Made by a program: the position numbers and the translations under genes. A stretch of 64,000 bases of DNA, taken from NCBI RefSeq assembly GCF_001299635.1, contig NZ_JRHN01000054.1, positions 1 through 64,000 of the forward strand, read 5' to 3'. This DNA is from Clostridioides difficile. Its GTDB lineage: Bacteria > Bacillota > Clostridia > Peptostreptococcales > Peptostreptococcaceae. Of the stretch, positions 1 through 9,640 are shown piece after piece. The notes below the pieces were generated by a model that worked only from the letters and a program-made list of their open reading frames with translations, ran no database searches and was not told the DNA's origin. Every line of letters starts with the position of its first letter. The first letter of the stretch is position 1.

Positions 1-112
1 TTTAATTTTCAAAGTTCATTTTTCATGTTTGCCCTTTTCTTAAGGACAAGTAATACTATATCATCTTAAAAATGTTTCGTCAACACATTTTTAATATTTT
101 TTATTTTATTTT

Positions 113-691
113 TTATATATCAAGTTTCTTTAACTCTTCTAAATCGAGCGTTATCAACATATTAAGCATATCTTTTCTTTCGCTTTTATCTTCATATTTT
201 TTTATAACTTTTTTTCTAATATCGCCTAATACATTTAAATATTCCTCATAATCTTCAGTATATATCTTTTCAAGCTCCTTTTTTATTTTTGATGATAGTG
301 AAGGACTCTTACCCCCAGTAGATATACTTATAAGTAAATCGCCTCTTTTTATATATGATGGGACAGTAAAATTTGATACCTCTACATTATCAACAACATT
401 TACCAGCTTATTTTCCGCTCTACAATATAATCCTATTTCCATATTCAATTCCCTATTATTTGTTGCAGCAATTATTACAGAAGCATTTTTTATATACTTT
501 TCTCTATAATCATCCTTTATTATCTTTATATCTCCCTCCAAATCATAAAACTTATTTAAAAGTTGTTTAGAAACTATAGTAACACTCTTATTAAAGTTTA
601 AAAAATTTTTACATTTCCTATATGCGACTTCTCCTCCACCAATTATAACTACATCTAGGTCATCTAATTTTAAATTAATAGGATATAGCAT
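113..691 (-). CDS. Precorrin-2 dehydrogenase (siroheme synthase N-terminal-like)
   Basis: NAD-dependent oxidation of precorrin-2 to sirohydrochlorin, the compound that receives cobalt in the anaerobic B12 route (or iron in siroheme). The 192-residue protein opens with a Rossmann motif, VVIIGGGEVAYRK, near residues 14-26. It later has the family segment LLISISTGGKSPSLS. The length fits stand-alone Met8p/SirC-like enzymes without a methyltransferase domain. The ATG is preceded by GGAGGT. It is the last gene of the corrin/heme-precursor operon inside the window and lies 152 bases downstream of hemB, with a long inverted repeat in between. It may also carry ferrochelatase activity, as Met8p does; that cannot be settled from sequence. 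Confidence 0.85.
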   Translation of the reverse strand: MLYPINLKLDDLDVVIIGGGEVAYRKCKNFLNFNKSVTIVSKQLLNKFYDLEGDIKIIKDDYREKYIKNASVIIAATNNRELNMEIGLYCRAENKLVNVVDNVEVSNFTVPSYIKRGDLLISISTGGKSPSLSSKIKKELEKIYTEDYEEYLNVLGDIRKKVIKKYEDKSERKDMLNMLITLDLEELKKLDI

Positions 692-721
692 TTTATACCT
701 CCAAAATTTATTTAATCACAT

Positions 722-822
722 AAATAAAGTATAGAAATTATAAATTAGTATCTATTCTTATTTAATAAAGCTCTAAATAAAAACACTATAGAATATCTAA
801 TTACAATTCCTATACTTTTTAT
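722..822. repeat. About 100-nt imperfect inverted repeat
   Basis: The arm at about 726-748 (AAAGTATAGAAATTATAAAT, then TAG) is nearly the reverse complement of the arm at about 797-818, which ends CCTATACTTT. An inner TTATTTA/TAAATAA pairing (759-779) extends the structure. The transcript could fold into one long hairpin between hemB and the precorrin-2 dehydrogenase gene. No T-run follows, so a simple terminator is not supported. It could be a processing site or a small palindromic element. Confidence 0.6.
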
Positions 823-843
823 AATTCTTTTTCTTTATAGAAT

Positions 844-1809
844 CTATTTTTGTAACAATCTCGCAATATCTTTAGCAAAGTAAGTTATTATTATATCTGC
901 TCCTGCTCTTTTTATAGATGTAATTGATTCAAGAATTACATCTTCATTTAATAAACCTTCTTTTACAGCATACTTAAGCATAGAATATTCTCCACTTACA
1001 TTATAAGCTGCTAGAGGTAAATCAAAGTTGTCTTTAACCCTTCTTATGATATCTAAATATGATAATGCAGGTTTAACCATAAGTATGTCTGCACCTTCTA
1101 ATATATCAAGTTCTGTTTCTATTATAGCTTCATTGCTATTTGCTGGGTCCATTTGATATGTTTTTCTATCTCCAAAAGATGGTGCTGAATGAGCTGCTTC
1201 TCTAAAAGGACCATAGAAATTTGAAGCATATTTAACACTATAAGCCATTATTCCTATATTCTCTAATCCATTTTCATCTAAAGCTTCTCTTATCGCTTGT
1301 ATTCTTCCATCCATCATATCTGATGGAGCTACCATATCTGCTCCAGCTTTAGCATGACTTACAGATATTCTAGCTAAATACTCTAATGATTTATCATTAT
1401 CAACATAACCAGTATCAGTTAAAATTCCACAATGTCCATGGCTTGTATATTGACACATACAGACATCTGTTATCACATTCATCTCTGGATTTATCTCTTT
1501 AACTTTCCTAATTGCCTTTTGAACTATTCCATTATCATTAAAAGCTTGTGAGGCACACTCATCTTTTTCATTTGGCACACCAAACAACATTATATGCTCA
1601 ATACCTAACTCACTTATTTCTTTTATTTCTTCTTCTAACATGTCTATAGATAAATGATAAACATCTGGTAAAGATTTAATTTCTTCTTTTATATTCTCTC
1701 CCTCTACTACAAATAGCGGATATATTAAATCTTCTACATTTACTTTAGTTTCTCTTACTAAGTTTCTTATTGCTTTACTTGCTCTTAATCTTCTTGGTCT
1801 TCTTAACAT
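844..1809 (-). CDS. hemB: Delta-aminolevulinic acid dehydratase (porphobilinogen synthase)
   Basis: Condenses two 5-aminolevulinate molecules to porphobilinogen, the pyrrole unit of all tetrapyrroles. At 321 residues it is of normal length. The zinc-binding cysteines Cys117, Cys119 and Cys127 are visible in DVCMCQYTSHGHCG, which marks the zinc-dependent class. The Schiff-base lysines are Lys193 (AYSVKYAS) and Lys246 (LMVKPALS). A GGAGG precedes the ATG. The gene follows the cobA-hemD fusion by 15 bases and is in the same operon as the cbi genes, so its product probably feeds corrin synthesis and may follow the B12 riboswitch. Confidence 0.97.
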   Translation of the reverse strand: MLRRPRRLRASKAIRNLVRETKVNVEDLIYPLFVVEGENIKEEIKSLPDVYHLSIDMLEEEIKEISELGIEHIMLFGVPNEKDECASQAFNDNGIVQKAIRKVKEINPEMNVITDVCMCQYTSHGHCGILTDTGYVDNDKSLEYLARISVSHAKAGADMVAPSDMMDGRIQAIREALDENGLENIGIMAYSVKYASNFYGPFREAAHSAPSFGDRKTYQMDPANSNEAIIETELDILEGADILMVKPALSYLDIIRRVKDNFDLPLAAYNVSGEYSMLKYAVKEGLLNEDVILESITSIKRAGADIIITYFAKDIARLLQK

Positions 1810-1824
1810 GATAATCCTCCAAAA

Positions 1825-3324
1825 TTAATTTTTTATGATTAAATCTACTAATGAATCTATAGTAGATGTAGTAGCTTCTTTATATAACTTTATTCCTAAG
1901 TTATTTATCGTCTCTGTAGTTATAGGTCCAATAGATAGTGTTTTTATTTTGTCTAATAGTTTAATATTCTCTTTTCCTATAATTTCAATTAGATTATTTA
2001 CTGTTGAGGAACTAGTAAATGTTATATAATCTATATCATTAGAATTTAAAATATCTAATATCTCATCTTTCTTCTCTTCATCTATTACTGTTCTATATGT
2101 ATGTACTTCTGTTACCTCACAAATATCCTTAAGCTTGTCAACTAGATAATCTCTAGCATTTTCTGCTCTAGGTATAAGTATATTATCACTACTTTTCAAG
2201 ATAGGCATTAGCTCTTCATATAGTGATTCTGCTACAAATTTTTTAGGTACTATATCAGCTATAATTCCTCTTTTTTTCAATTCATTTGATGTAGCAGAAC
2301 CTATAGCACATATTTTTAAATTAGATAGTATTCTTAAATCAAAATTCATTTCATATATCTTTTCAAAAAAGATTTCTACAGCATTTTTACTAGTTAATAT
2401 TAGATAATTATATTTATTTATATTTCTTATTTCATTTTCTAACTTAATATTATTTTGTAGTTTTTCTATCTTTATAGTAGGTATTTCAATTGGATTTCCA
2501 CCTAAATCCATTATTTTTTCCACTAATACACTATTTTGATTTCTAGACCTAGTTACAGCAATACTTTTTCCAAATAAAGGCTTATTCTCAAAGAAATTTA
2601 ACTTTTCTCTAAGACCTACAACACTGCCAACTACTATAAGGGTTGGTGGCTTTACTTCTTCTTTAATAGCAGTTTCATAAACATTTTCAAGTGTAGATGT
2701 AACAACTCTTTGATTATATCTAGTTGCCCAGCTTATAAGTGCAACTGGTGTATCCTTATCTTTTCCCTCTCTCATTAAGTTTTCACTTATTTTCTTTAAA
2801 TTTGATATTCCCATTAAAAACACAAGAGTACCTTTATTATTTGCAAGAGCATTCCAATTTAATTCTCCACTATCATCACCCTTCAAATGACCTGTTATTA
2901 CATGAAAAGATGAAGCATGTTCTCTATGTGTTATAGGTATACCAGCATAACATAAGCCTCCTATAGCAGAAGTTATTCCTGGAACTACTTCAAATTCTAT
3001 CTCCTCATCTACTAAAGTCTCTGCTTCTTCGCCTCCTCTACCAAATACATAAGGGTCTCCCCCCTTAAGACGAGTAACATATTTTCCTTCTTTAGCTTTT
3101 TCTGCTATAATTCTATTTATATCTTCCTGTGGCAAAATATGATTACTTGATACCTTTCCTACATATATAAGCTCACAATCAGGCTTAGCTTCTCTTAAGT
3201 AACTACTATTTGCTAATCTATCATATACTATTACATCTGACTTTCTTATACACTCTAGACCTTTTAAAGTCATGAGTTTATAATCACCTGGCCCTGCACC
3301 TACTAAGTAAACTTTACCCTTCAT
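1825..3324 (-). CDS. cobA: Uroporphyrinogen-III C-methyltransferase / uroporphyrinogen-III synthase fusion
   Basis: Two-domain protein of about 499 residues. Residues 1-245 are an SAM-dependent methyltransferase (VYLVGAGPGDYKLMTLKGL, and the GGDPYVFGRGGEE loop) that converts uroporphyrinogen III to precorrin-2. Residues about 255-499 are HemD, which closes hydroxymethylbilane to uroporphyrinogen III. The fusion therefore performs two consecutive steps. The ATG at 3324 is chosen over one three codons upstream because the AAGGAG box abuts the earlier codon. It overlaps the hemC end by 11 bases, suggesting translational coupling. Such cobA-hemD fusions are common in Firmicutes. Confidence 0.93.
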   Translation of the reverse strand: MKGKVYLVGAGPGDYKLMTLKGLECIRKSDVIVYDRLANSSYLREAKPDCELIYVGKVSSNHILPQEDINRIIAEKAKEGKYVTRLKGGDPYVFGRGGEEAETLVDEEIEFEVVPGITSAIGGLCYAGIPITHREHASSFHVITGHLKGDDSGELNWNALANNKGTLVFLMGISNLKKISENLMREGKDKDTPVALISWATRYNQRVVTSTLENVYETAIKEEVKPPTLIVVGSVVGLREKLNFFENKPLFGKSIAVTRSRNQNSVLVEKIMDLGGNPIEIPTIKIEKLQNNIKLENEIRNINKYNYLILTSKNAVEIFFEKIYEMNFDLRILSNLKICAIGSATSNELKKRGIIADIVPKKFVAESLYEELMPILKSSDNILIPRAENARDYLVDKLKDICEVTEVHTYRTVIDEEKKDEILDILNSNDIDYITFTSSSTVNNLIEIIGKENIKLLDKIKTLSIGPITTETINNLGIKLYKEATTSTIDSLVDLIIKN

Positions 3325-4219
3325 AATTTTCATACTCCTTCAATACAAGTTTAGCTAGTTTTAAACCTAACTCTCTAGGAGAAGAAATATCCCCCTCCAT
3401 AGACTTAATTACTACTTTAGTTCCTTCTGAATCTCCATATAGACCAGTAAGATATATCTTATCTTGGTTTATTTCACAATAAGCAGCCATTGGTATATGA
3501 CAACTTCCATTAACACCATCCAAAAAACCTCTTTCAGCTAATATTTGGATTTCTGTATTTTCATCTTTTAGTGAATTTACTATTTCTTCTATATTACTAT
3601 CATTACTTCTTATCTCTATAGCCAAAGCTCCTTGAGCAGGTGCTGGTATAACAACATCAACAGGTAAATAAGAACTTATTTTTTCTTGTAAATTCGCTCT
3701 TATTATTCCTGATGCAGCCAACACAATCCCATGCATATTTTCATCTTTTATTTTTCTTATTCTAGTTTCTACATTACCTCTAACTTGTACTATATTTAGG
3801 TCAGGTCTTTGCTTTAATAATTGAAATTTTCTTCTTTTACTTCCTGTGCCTATTACTGCTCCATGAGGTAAATCATCTAAGCTTTTATATCCTTCTCTAA
3901 GTATTAGAACATCTCTTGGGTCTTCTCTCTTAGGTGTATGAGCAAATTTTAGTCCATCTGCTAAATAAGAGGGCATATCCTTCATACTATGTACTGCTAT
4001 ATCTATTTTTCCATCCAATAGTTGCTGCTCTATTTCTTTAACAAACAATCCTTTATCGCCTATTTTATCTAGGGAAACATTTTGAATCAAATCCCCTTTT
4101 GTCTTTATGACTTTAATCTCAAAATTAATATCTGGATACTTCTTTTTTAATTCATTAATTACCCATTCTGTTTGTATAAGTGCTAGATTACTACCCCTAG
4201 TTCCAACCACGATATTCAT
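3314..4219 (-). CDS. hemC: Porphobilinogen deaminase (hydroxymethylbilane synthase)
   Basis: Polymerises four porphobilinogen units into hydroxymethylbilane. It has 301 residues, a typical length. Cys240 in GVNGSCHIPMA is the residue that carries the dipyrromethane cofactor. Other family motifs are VVGTRGSNLALIQT at the N terminus, HSMKDMP and the arginine-rich GTGSKRRKFQ. It lies between the CbiK-CbiL fusion and the CobA-HemD fusion, so porphobilinogen use and uroporphyrinogen III formation are encoded back to back. The start has an AGGAG box. Confidence 0.97.
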   Translation of the reverse strand: MNIVVGTRGSNLALIQTEWVINELKKKYPDINFEIKVIKTKGDLIQNVSLDKIGDKGLFVKEIEQQLLDGKIDIAVHSMKDMPSYLADGLKFAHTPKREDPRDVLILREGYKSLDDLPHGAVIGTGSKRRKFQLLKQRPDLNIVQVRGNVETRIRKIKDENMHGIVLAASGIIRANLQEKISSYLPVDVVIPAPAQGALAIEIRSNDSNIEEIVNSLKDENTEIQILAERGFLDGVNGSCHIPMAAYCEINQDKIYLTGLYGDSEGTKVVIKSMEGDISSPRELGLKLAKLVLKEYENYEG

Positions 4220-4249
4220 ACTAAATCTCCTTTAAAATATTACCTTCAT

Positions 4250-5728
4250 CTATTTTATTTTGTTCTCTTTATTTACTAGTATTGTAGAAAAATAAGATAT
4301 CTTATCTTCAAGATGTGCCTCTCGTAAATCTTTAAATACAGTTTCACCTTCTTGAGACGAATTACTTACTAAAATAGCATGTTCTATTAGATTATATTTT
4401 TCTAGTTTTTTTATTATTTCCTTAAAGTTCTTATAAACTTTCATCAATACTATTGAATTATAATTTTGTAAAGCAAGTTCTATTTTATCATCTTCCATAG
4501 TACAAGGAACTATTACTAAGGCTTCCTTATCCATAACTAGTGGGAAATTTTGATTAGATGCTATATTAGAAAATGATGAAATCCCTGGTATAGTTTCTAC
4601 TTCTATCTCATCTGATATTCTCTCCATTATGTACACATATGTGCTATAAATCATAGGGTCTCCTAATGTTACAAACCCTACGTTTTTTCCATTCTTAACA
4701 TCTGTAGCAATCTCTTCGGCTACATTGTCCCATGCTATATTCTTTTCATTTCCATCAAAACACATTGGAAAATGTCTAGATTTTATCTCTATTGATTCAT
4801 TTAAGTATTCTTTAACTATTGATAAAGCTAAGCTATCTCCACCTTTTTTTGATTCTGGAGTATATAAAATATCTAGTTTCTTTAACGTGCTAACTGCTTT
4901 CATTGTAAGTAATGAACTATCTCCTGGTCCTGCTCCTATACCATAAAACTTAACATTTTCTGCACATTTAGTCGCATGACGAACAAACTTATCTTGTATA
5001 TAAGGATTTTCACCTAAACCTTTTAGATGTATATTTACATTAAATCCATTCTCTTCTAATATTGTTTTCCAAGAATCTTCTTCATCTCCCGCCATATCAT
5101 TTATAGCATGGTCACCTGCAACTAACATAAATGGCATTAGATTTACGGTTTTTATATTACCTTCTTTTAATCTTCTTATTACATGCTCTATTTCTGGATA
5201 ACCTTCAACTGTACCAACATAAGCATTTACTCCATTATCTCTAAGCATATATTCTAATGCTGGATATGCTGAATGTGATTCATGAATAGTCCCATGACCC
5301 ATAAATACTACTGCTTCATCATTTTTCATATGAGGGATTTGATGTTTAATCGCCTCTACAGATTCTTGATAATCCTCAATATGTGTAAGTAAAGGTCTCC
5401 CTAATACAATCTTTTTAAATTTAGATGAGTAGCCTTCTACTTGCTCTTTTAACTTATTAAATTCTTCTCCACATATAATATGAAGTGTTTGAATTATTAC
5501 TTCATCATATCCTTGTTCATATATTTTATCTAAAGCTTGTATTGGATTGTCTATCTCTATTCCATCCCTTTTTTTTATTTTATTTATTATCATATTTGAT
5601 GTATAAGCTCTAAAAAAGTCATAGTTTTTTAATGAATCTTTTATTTTATTCTCACACATATCTATTGTCTTTTCTCTCGTTTCATGGTAGCTCGTACCAA
5701 AACTCACTACTAATAAGGCCTTCTTCAT
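4250..5728 (-). CDS. cbiK: Sirohydrochlorin cobaltochelatase (CbiK) / cobalt-precorrin-2 C20-methyltransferase (CbiL) fusion
   Basis: Residues 1 to about 260 are a CbiK-type class II chelatase. The N terminus is LLVVSFGTSYHETREKTID, with likely metal-binding histidines in VVFMGHGTIHESHSAYP. Residues about 261-492 are a precorrin methyltransferase of the CbiL/CobI type, beginning KFYGIGAGPGDSSLLTMKAV. The two halves would insert cobalt into sirohydrochlorin and then methylate C20 of the product, two consecutive steps. Free CbiK is about 260 residues and free CbiL about 230, so 492 residues is two intact domains. An AGGAGG precedes the ATG. Domain calls are strong; coupled catalysis is inference. 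Confidence 0.92.
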   Translation of the reverse strand: MKKALLVVSFGTSYHETREKTIDMCENKIKDSLKNYDFFRAYTSNMIINKIKKRDGIEIDNPIQALDKIYEQGYDEVIIQTLHIICGEEFNKLKEQVEGYSSKFKKIVLGRPLLTHIEDYQESVEAIKHQIPHMKNDEAVVFMGHGTIHESHSAYPALEYMLRDNGVNAYVGTVEGYPEIEHVIRRLKEGNIKTVNLMPFMLVAGDHAINDMAGDEEDSWKTILEENGFNVNIHLKGLGENPYIQDKFVRHATKCAENVKFYGIGAGPGDSSLLTMKAVSTLKKLDILYTPESKKGGDSLALSIVKEYLNESIEIKSRHFPMCFDGNEKNIAWDNVAEEIATDVKNGKNVGFVTLGDPMIYSTYVYIMERISDEIEVETIPGISSFSNIASNQNFPLVMDKEALVIVPCTMEDDKIELALQNYNSIVLMKVYKNFKEIIKKLEKYNLIEHAILVSNSSQEGETVFKDLREAHLEDKISYFSTILVNKENKIK

Positions 5729-5746
5729 ATGTTCTCCTCCTAAAAA

Positions 5747-6496
5747 TTATACAAGTATATCTTTAATTTTATTTATATCATTAATTACATTTTCATAGTT
5801 AATCGATTCTCGCTTAATAATTATCACTGGTATATTAAAACTTTTACATGCATTTACTTTTTCTAAGAAACCACCTGCTATTCCACTTTCTTTTGTTATA
5901 ACTAAGTCTATACCATAATGTTTATACGTTTCTTCGTTTATACACTGGCTAAACGGACCTTTCATAGCTATTATATTGTCTGCATTTAAACCTAATTTTT
6001 CACAACTTAGTATAACCTCACTAGTTGGAAGAACCCTAACTACTAAGTTTTTATCGTTTATTTCCTCTACAAATCTATTTAGATTCTTACTTCCTGTTCC
6101 TATAAATATATTTTTTCCTATTTTATTTGCTATTTTACAGGCTTCCTCAATTGTATCTACTATAAACTTATTATCATAATTTATTTCTTCAATTAGAGAT
6201 TTCCTCTCAAATCTTATATATTCTACATTCAACAGTTTTGCACAATACATAGCATTTTTAGATACTTCAACTGCATAAGGATGAGTTGCATCTATTATTT
6301 TCACTATATGATTATCTTTTATAAATTTTAGCATCTCCTCCTGTCCGAGTTTTCCTAAAATTATATTATCTGTATGTCGTTGTGCAAGCTCCTTTCCATA
6401 ATCTGTGGTCACTGAAAGGATATATGGTTGTTTTAGTTCATTTATCTTATCACATATAAATAAACTATCTGAAGTTCCTCCTAAAATCAAAATCAT
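5747..6496 (-). CDS. cbiJ: Cobalt-precorrin-6A reductase
   Basis: NAD(P)H-dependent reduction of the corrin macrocycle intermediate precorrin-6A. The 249-residue length matches CbiJ/CobK. The N-terminal ILILGGTSDSLFICDKI nucleotide-binding motif is present, as are the family segments DATHPYAVEVSKNA and KESGIAGGFLEKV. Its start overlaps the cbiH stop by four bases (ATGA), indicating coupled translation. It sits between cbiH and the CbiK-CbiL fusion. Confidence 0.94.
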   Translation of the reverse strand: MILILGGTSDSLFICDKINELKQPYILSVTTDYGKELAQRHTDNIILGKLGQEEMLKFIKDNHIVKIIDATHPYAVEVSKNAMYCAKLLNVEYIRFERKSLIEEINYDNKFIVDTIEEACKIANKIGKNIFIGTGSKNLNRFVEEINDKNLVVRVLPTSEVILSCEKLGLNADNIIAMKGPFSQCINEETYKHYGIDLVITKESGIAGGFLEKVNACKSFNIPVIIIKRESINYENVINDINKIKDILV

Positions 6497-7218
6497 ACTG
6501 TATAACCTCTTGGAGTTATCATCAACTCATTATCAATATAAGTAGATTTATTTCCGATTATAACCATTGTAGTCATATCAACCTTTTCAAAATCCATATT
6601 TTCAAAGGTACATACAAACTTTTCTTCCTTTTCTCTACCTACATCTTTAACCACTCCAACAGGCGTATTCCCACTTTTAAATTCACCCATTATTTTAAAT
6701 GCTTTACTTAAATGCTCACTTCTTCCTTTACTTCTTGGATTATATAAACAAATTACAAAGTCAGCTTCAGCAGCTAATTTCAACCTTTTTTCAATTACTT
6801 CCCATGGAGTCATTAAATCACTTAAACTTATATGACAAAAATCATGCATAATAGGAGCTCCAAGTATAGCTGCTGCACCAATACTTGCAGTAACACCTGG
6901 AATCACTTTTACTTTTATATCTTCTTTTTCTTTAGATATTAATTCCAAGATAAGTCCTGCCATTCCATATATTCCAGCATCTCCACTACTTACAACTGCC
7001 ACTTTTTTTCCTTTCTTCGCTTCCTCTACTGCTTGTTTACATCTATCAACTTCTTGTCTCATACCATTTTGAATTATTTCTTTATTTTGTATAAATTCTT
7101 CTATTAAATTTATATAAGTCTTATATCCAACAATAGCCTCAGAATCTTCTATTGCTTTTATTGCCTCTAAAGTCATGGTATCTTTACTTCCTGGACCAAT
7201 TCCTACAACGTATATCAT
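6493..7218 (-). CDS. cbiH: Cobalt-precorrin-3B C17-methyltransferase
   Basis: SAM-dependent methylation at C17 with ring contraction, the defining corrin step of the anaerobic pathway. At 241 residues it is of usual CbiH/CobJ length. The methyltransferase motifs are VVGIGPGSKDTMTLEA at the N terminus, VSSGDAGIYGMAGLI and VIPGVTASIGAAAILGAP. It overlaps the end of cbiG and the start of cbiJ by four bases each. No CbiG-type or iron-sulfur extension is present. Confidence 0.95.
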   Translation of the reverse strand: MIYVVGIGPGSKDTMTLEAIKAIEDSEAIVGYKTYINLIEEFIQNKEIIQNGMRQEVDRCKQAVEEAKKGKKVAVVSSGDAGIYGMAGLILELISKEKEDIKVKVIPGVTASIGAAAILGAPIMHDFCHISLSDLMTPWEVIEKRLKLAAEADFVICLYNPRSKGRSEHLSKAFKIMGEFKSGNTPVGVVKDVGREKEEKFVCTFENMDFEKVDMTTMVIIGNKSTYIDNELMITPRGYTV

Positions 7219-8336
7219 ATTTTTATTCTCCCCACTGAAAAAGTTATTCCTTTATATTTATGTTTTTCAACTATTAAGTTCCCTTTGCTCAAAAGATACG
7301 CTACTGGCTCTGCTACTGAATACACTCCCACATTTTTTTTAACAAAATCAGATTTATCAAATAGATTATCAACATTTGATATTTCATCTATTGAAAATGT
7401 TTTAAAAGGTATTTGTAGTTCTTTTGATAAATCAATGATTGCCTTCTCATCTTTTTTTAGCTCTATACTTCCAATCGTGTTTATTGCTCTTATATCTATA
7501 TTTTGTTTATTAAGAAATTCTACAAGCGAATTATACATTAGTTCACTATCTGTATTTCTTCTACAGCCAATTCCTATTACTATATCTTTTGGGATTACTC
7601 TTATTATTTTTTCATTAATATAATCATTCTCAAACTCATTATCTGTATTTAAATTTTCAACATCTCTAATACAATTTATTTTATGACTTATTATAACTAC
7701 TTTTTCTATGTACTTATTTAAGAAACTCTCTTTTAACTCATCAATGTTTTGTATAAACTTAAATCCTCTAGTATCAACTTGATACCATTCATCAACATAT
7801 AAACCAACACATTTATTGTTAACTAACTTAGAATTCACTTCTTTTACATTTTCTCTAAAGTTATCAATATATGCACTTAGATTTTTTGCTATCATATCTA
7901 ATGAAGCCTTTTGATTTACATCAGTGGCTGTTGTTATTACTGGATTAGCATCGATAAGATTACTTATGTAATGTGTTAATTTATTTGCTCCTCCGATATG
8001 CCCACTCAATAAGCTTATTACGTTTTTACCTTTCTCATCTAGTACTAAAATTGCTGGGTCACTAAATTTACTCACTATATATGGCGCTATACTTCGTACA
8101 ACTATACCTGTAGCCATTATAAATACTATGTAATCAAATTTATTAAATATTTCTCCCACAAAATCGCTCAGTTTCTTTTGAACTATATGTACACAGGTTT
8201 CTTGAAGATTTAAATTAATTTCTTTATTTTTTATTTGATATACAACACAATTATCTACTAGAGATTTTATCTTTATAGCTAGATTCTTACCATTTTCTGT
8301 GATACAGATTATAGCAATATTACCCTCTATATTCAT
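7215..8336 (-). CDS. cbiG: Cobalt-precorrin-5A hydrolase
   Basis: Opens the delta-lactone and releases the C20 fragment as acetaldehyde, a step specific to the anaerobic route. The protein has about 373 residues. It carries the CbiG central signature [21 protein letters not shown] and [16 protein letters not shown]. The C-terminal domain begins [17 protein letters not shown] chose the ATG at 8336, which has an AAGGA box eight bases upstream, over an ATG six codons earlier. The gene overlaps the cbiF end by 17 bases. Confidence 0.93.
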   Translation of the reverse strand: MNIEGNIAIICITENGKNLAIKIKSLVDNCVVYQIKNKEINLNLQETCVHIVQKKLSDFVGEIFNKFDYIVFIMATGIVVRSIAPYIVSKFSDPAILVLDEKGKNVISLLSGHIGGANKLTHYISNLIDANPVITTATDVNQKASLDMIAKNLSAYIDNFRENVKEVNSKLVNNKCVGLYVDEWYQVDTRGFKFIQNIDELKESFLNKYIEKVVIISHKINCIRDVENLNTDNEFENDYINEKIIRVIPKDIVIGIGCRRNTDSELMYNSLVEFLNKQNIDIRAINTIGSIELKKDEKAIIDLSKELQIPFKTFSIDEISNVDNLFDKSDFVKKNVGVYSVAEPVAYLLSKGNLIVEKHKYKGITFSVGRIKI

Positions 8337-9072
8337 GTTTAAAATCCTTGTCATATAACTTTGAGTTATTATATTCTTCTCCTAAGAATCTTCCAACCAT
8401 TATTAAAGCAGTTTTATTTATATTATTTTCTTTAACTTTTATAGCTATGTCACTTAAAGTTCCTTTAACTATTTTTTCATCTGCCCAAGTTGCTTTATAT
8501 ATAACTGCTATAGGAGTATCTTTTGGATATCCACCTTCTAGTAATCTAGACACAACTTTCTCAATTTCTTGAACAGATAAAAATATTACCATAGATGTCT
8601 GATGCTTAGCATATGATTGTATTGATTCTTTCTCTGGAACTGGGGTTCTTCCTTCCATTCTTGTTATAATTACACTTTGAGAAATTTCTGGAACTGTATA
8701 TTCAACACCTAAAGATGAAGCTGCTCCTAAAAAAGAACTTACTCCTGGAGTGCAATCATAATCTATATTCAATTTATTTAAGTCCTCTACTTGCTCTCTA
8801 ATTGAACCATATATAGAAAAATCACCTGTTTGCAGTCTTACAACAGACTTGTTATTTTCTATACCTTCTCTCATGACATCTATTATCTCTTGTAAATCCA
8901 TATGTGCACTATTATGTATTTGGCAATCTTCTTTACAATATTCCAAAAGTTCAGGATTAACAAGTGAACCTGCATATATTACTACATCTGCATCACTTAA
9001 TAATTTGTATCCTTTTAATGTTATTAATTCTTTATCTCCAGGCCCTGCTCCTACAAAATGTACTTTATTCAT
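8320..9072 (-). CDS. cbiF: Cobalt-precorrin-4 C11-methyltransferase
   Basis: SAM-dependent methylation of the corrin ring at C11. The 250-residue protein has the CbiF/CobM motifs [37 protein letters not shown] and [14 protein letters not shown] chose the ATG at 9072. The open frame extends seven codons further to a GTG, but the AAGGGG box lies inside that extension. This start overlaps the cbiT end by eight bases. The gene sits in the run cbiE-cbiT-cbiF-cbiG, in which every neighbour overlaps. Confidence 0.95.
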   Translation of the reverse strand: MNKVHFVGAGPGDKELITLKGYKLLSDADVVIYAGSLVNPELLEYCKEDCQIHNSAHMDLQEIIDVMREGIENNKSVVRLQTGDFSIYGSIREQVEDLNKLNIDYDCTPGVSSFLGAASSLGVEYTVPEISQSVIITRMEGRTPVPEKESIQSYAKHQTSMVIFLSVQEIEKVVSRLLEGGYPKDTPIAVIYKATWADEKIVKGTLSDIAIKVKENNINKTALIMVGRFLGEEYNNSKLYDKDFKHEYRG

Positions 9073-9640
9073 AATCATTTTCCCCTTTTTCACAAGATAT
9101 TATATATATAGGATTTAGTGGTTTAAAGTATTCACCTTTTCCTAGTTTCTCTAGTTTAGAAACATTTAAGACACTTACATCTATTTCTTTAAATCCATAT
9201 TTTTCAAGTAATTTTAAAGTTTGATTAAAAGTATCCATTATTATAAAATTAGCTACAAGTCTTCCTCCTATAACTAAATTATTTTTAGACCATTCTATTA
9301 TTTCTTCTAAATTATTCCCTGTCCCACCAAGAAAAATAGACTCAACTTGGGTATTTAATCCTACATCGATTGGAGCATACCCTTTTATTACTTCTATATT
9401 TTTTAAGTTAAACTTTTTTATGTTTTTCTCTATAAGTTCTATAGCAACATCATTTTTCTCTATAGATATAACATTTAGATTAGGATAATTATATGCAGCT
9501 TCAATACTTACACTTCCTGTACCAGCACCTATGTCTATAAAGTTTTTAGCCTTTACTAAATTCAACTTACTTATTGATATTGCTCTAACTTCTTCTTTAG
9601 TAATTGGAACTTTCCCTGTTATAAATTCACTATTCTTCAT
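9065..9640 (-). CDS. cbiT: Cobalt-precorrin-6B C15-methyltransferase (decarboxylating)
   Basis: Methylates C15 and decarboxylates the C12 acetate side chain. The 191 residues form a class I SAM methyltransferase fold with the motif [16 protein letters not shown]. The family start [19 protein letters not shown] is also present. The partner CbiE is a separate overlapping gene (11 bases), unlike organisms where the two are fused as CobL. The ATG lies within the last codons of cbiE, consistent with coupled translation. Confidence 0.95.
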   Translation of the reverse strand: MKNSEFITGKVPITKEEVRAISISKLNLVKAKNFIDIGAGTGSVSIEAAYNYPNLNVISIEKNDVAIELIEKNIKKFNLKNIEVIKGYAPIDVGLNTQVESIFLGGTGNNLEEIIEWSKNNLVIGGRLVANFIIMDTFNQTLKLLEKYGFKEIDVSVLNVSKLEKLGKGEYFKPLNPIYIISCEKGENDYE

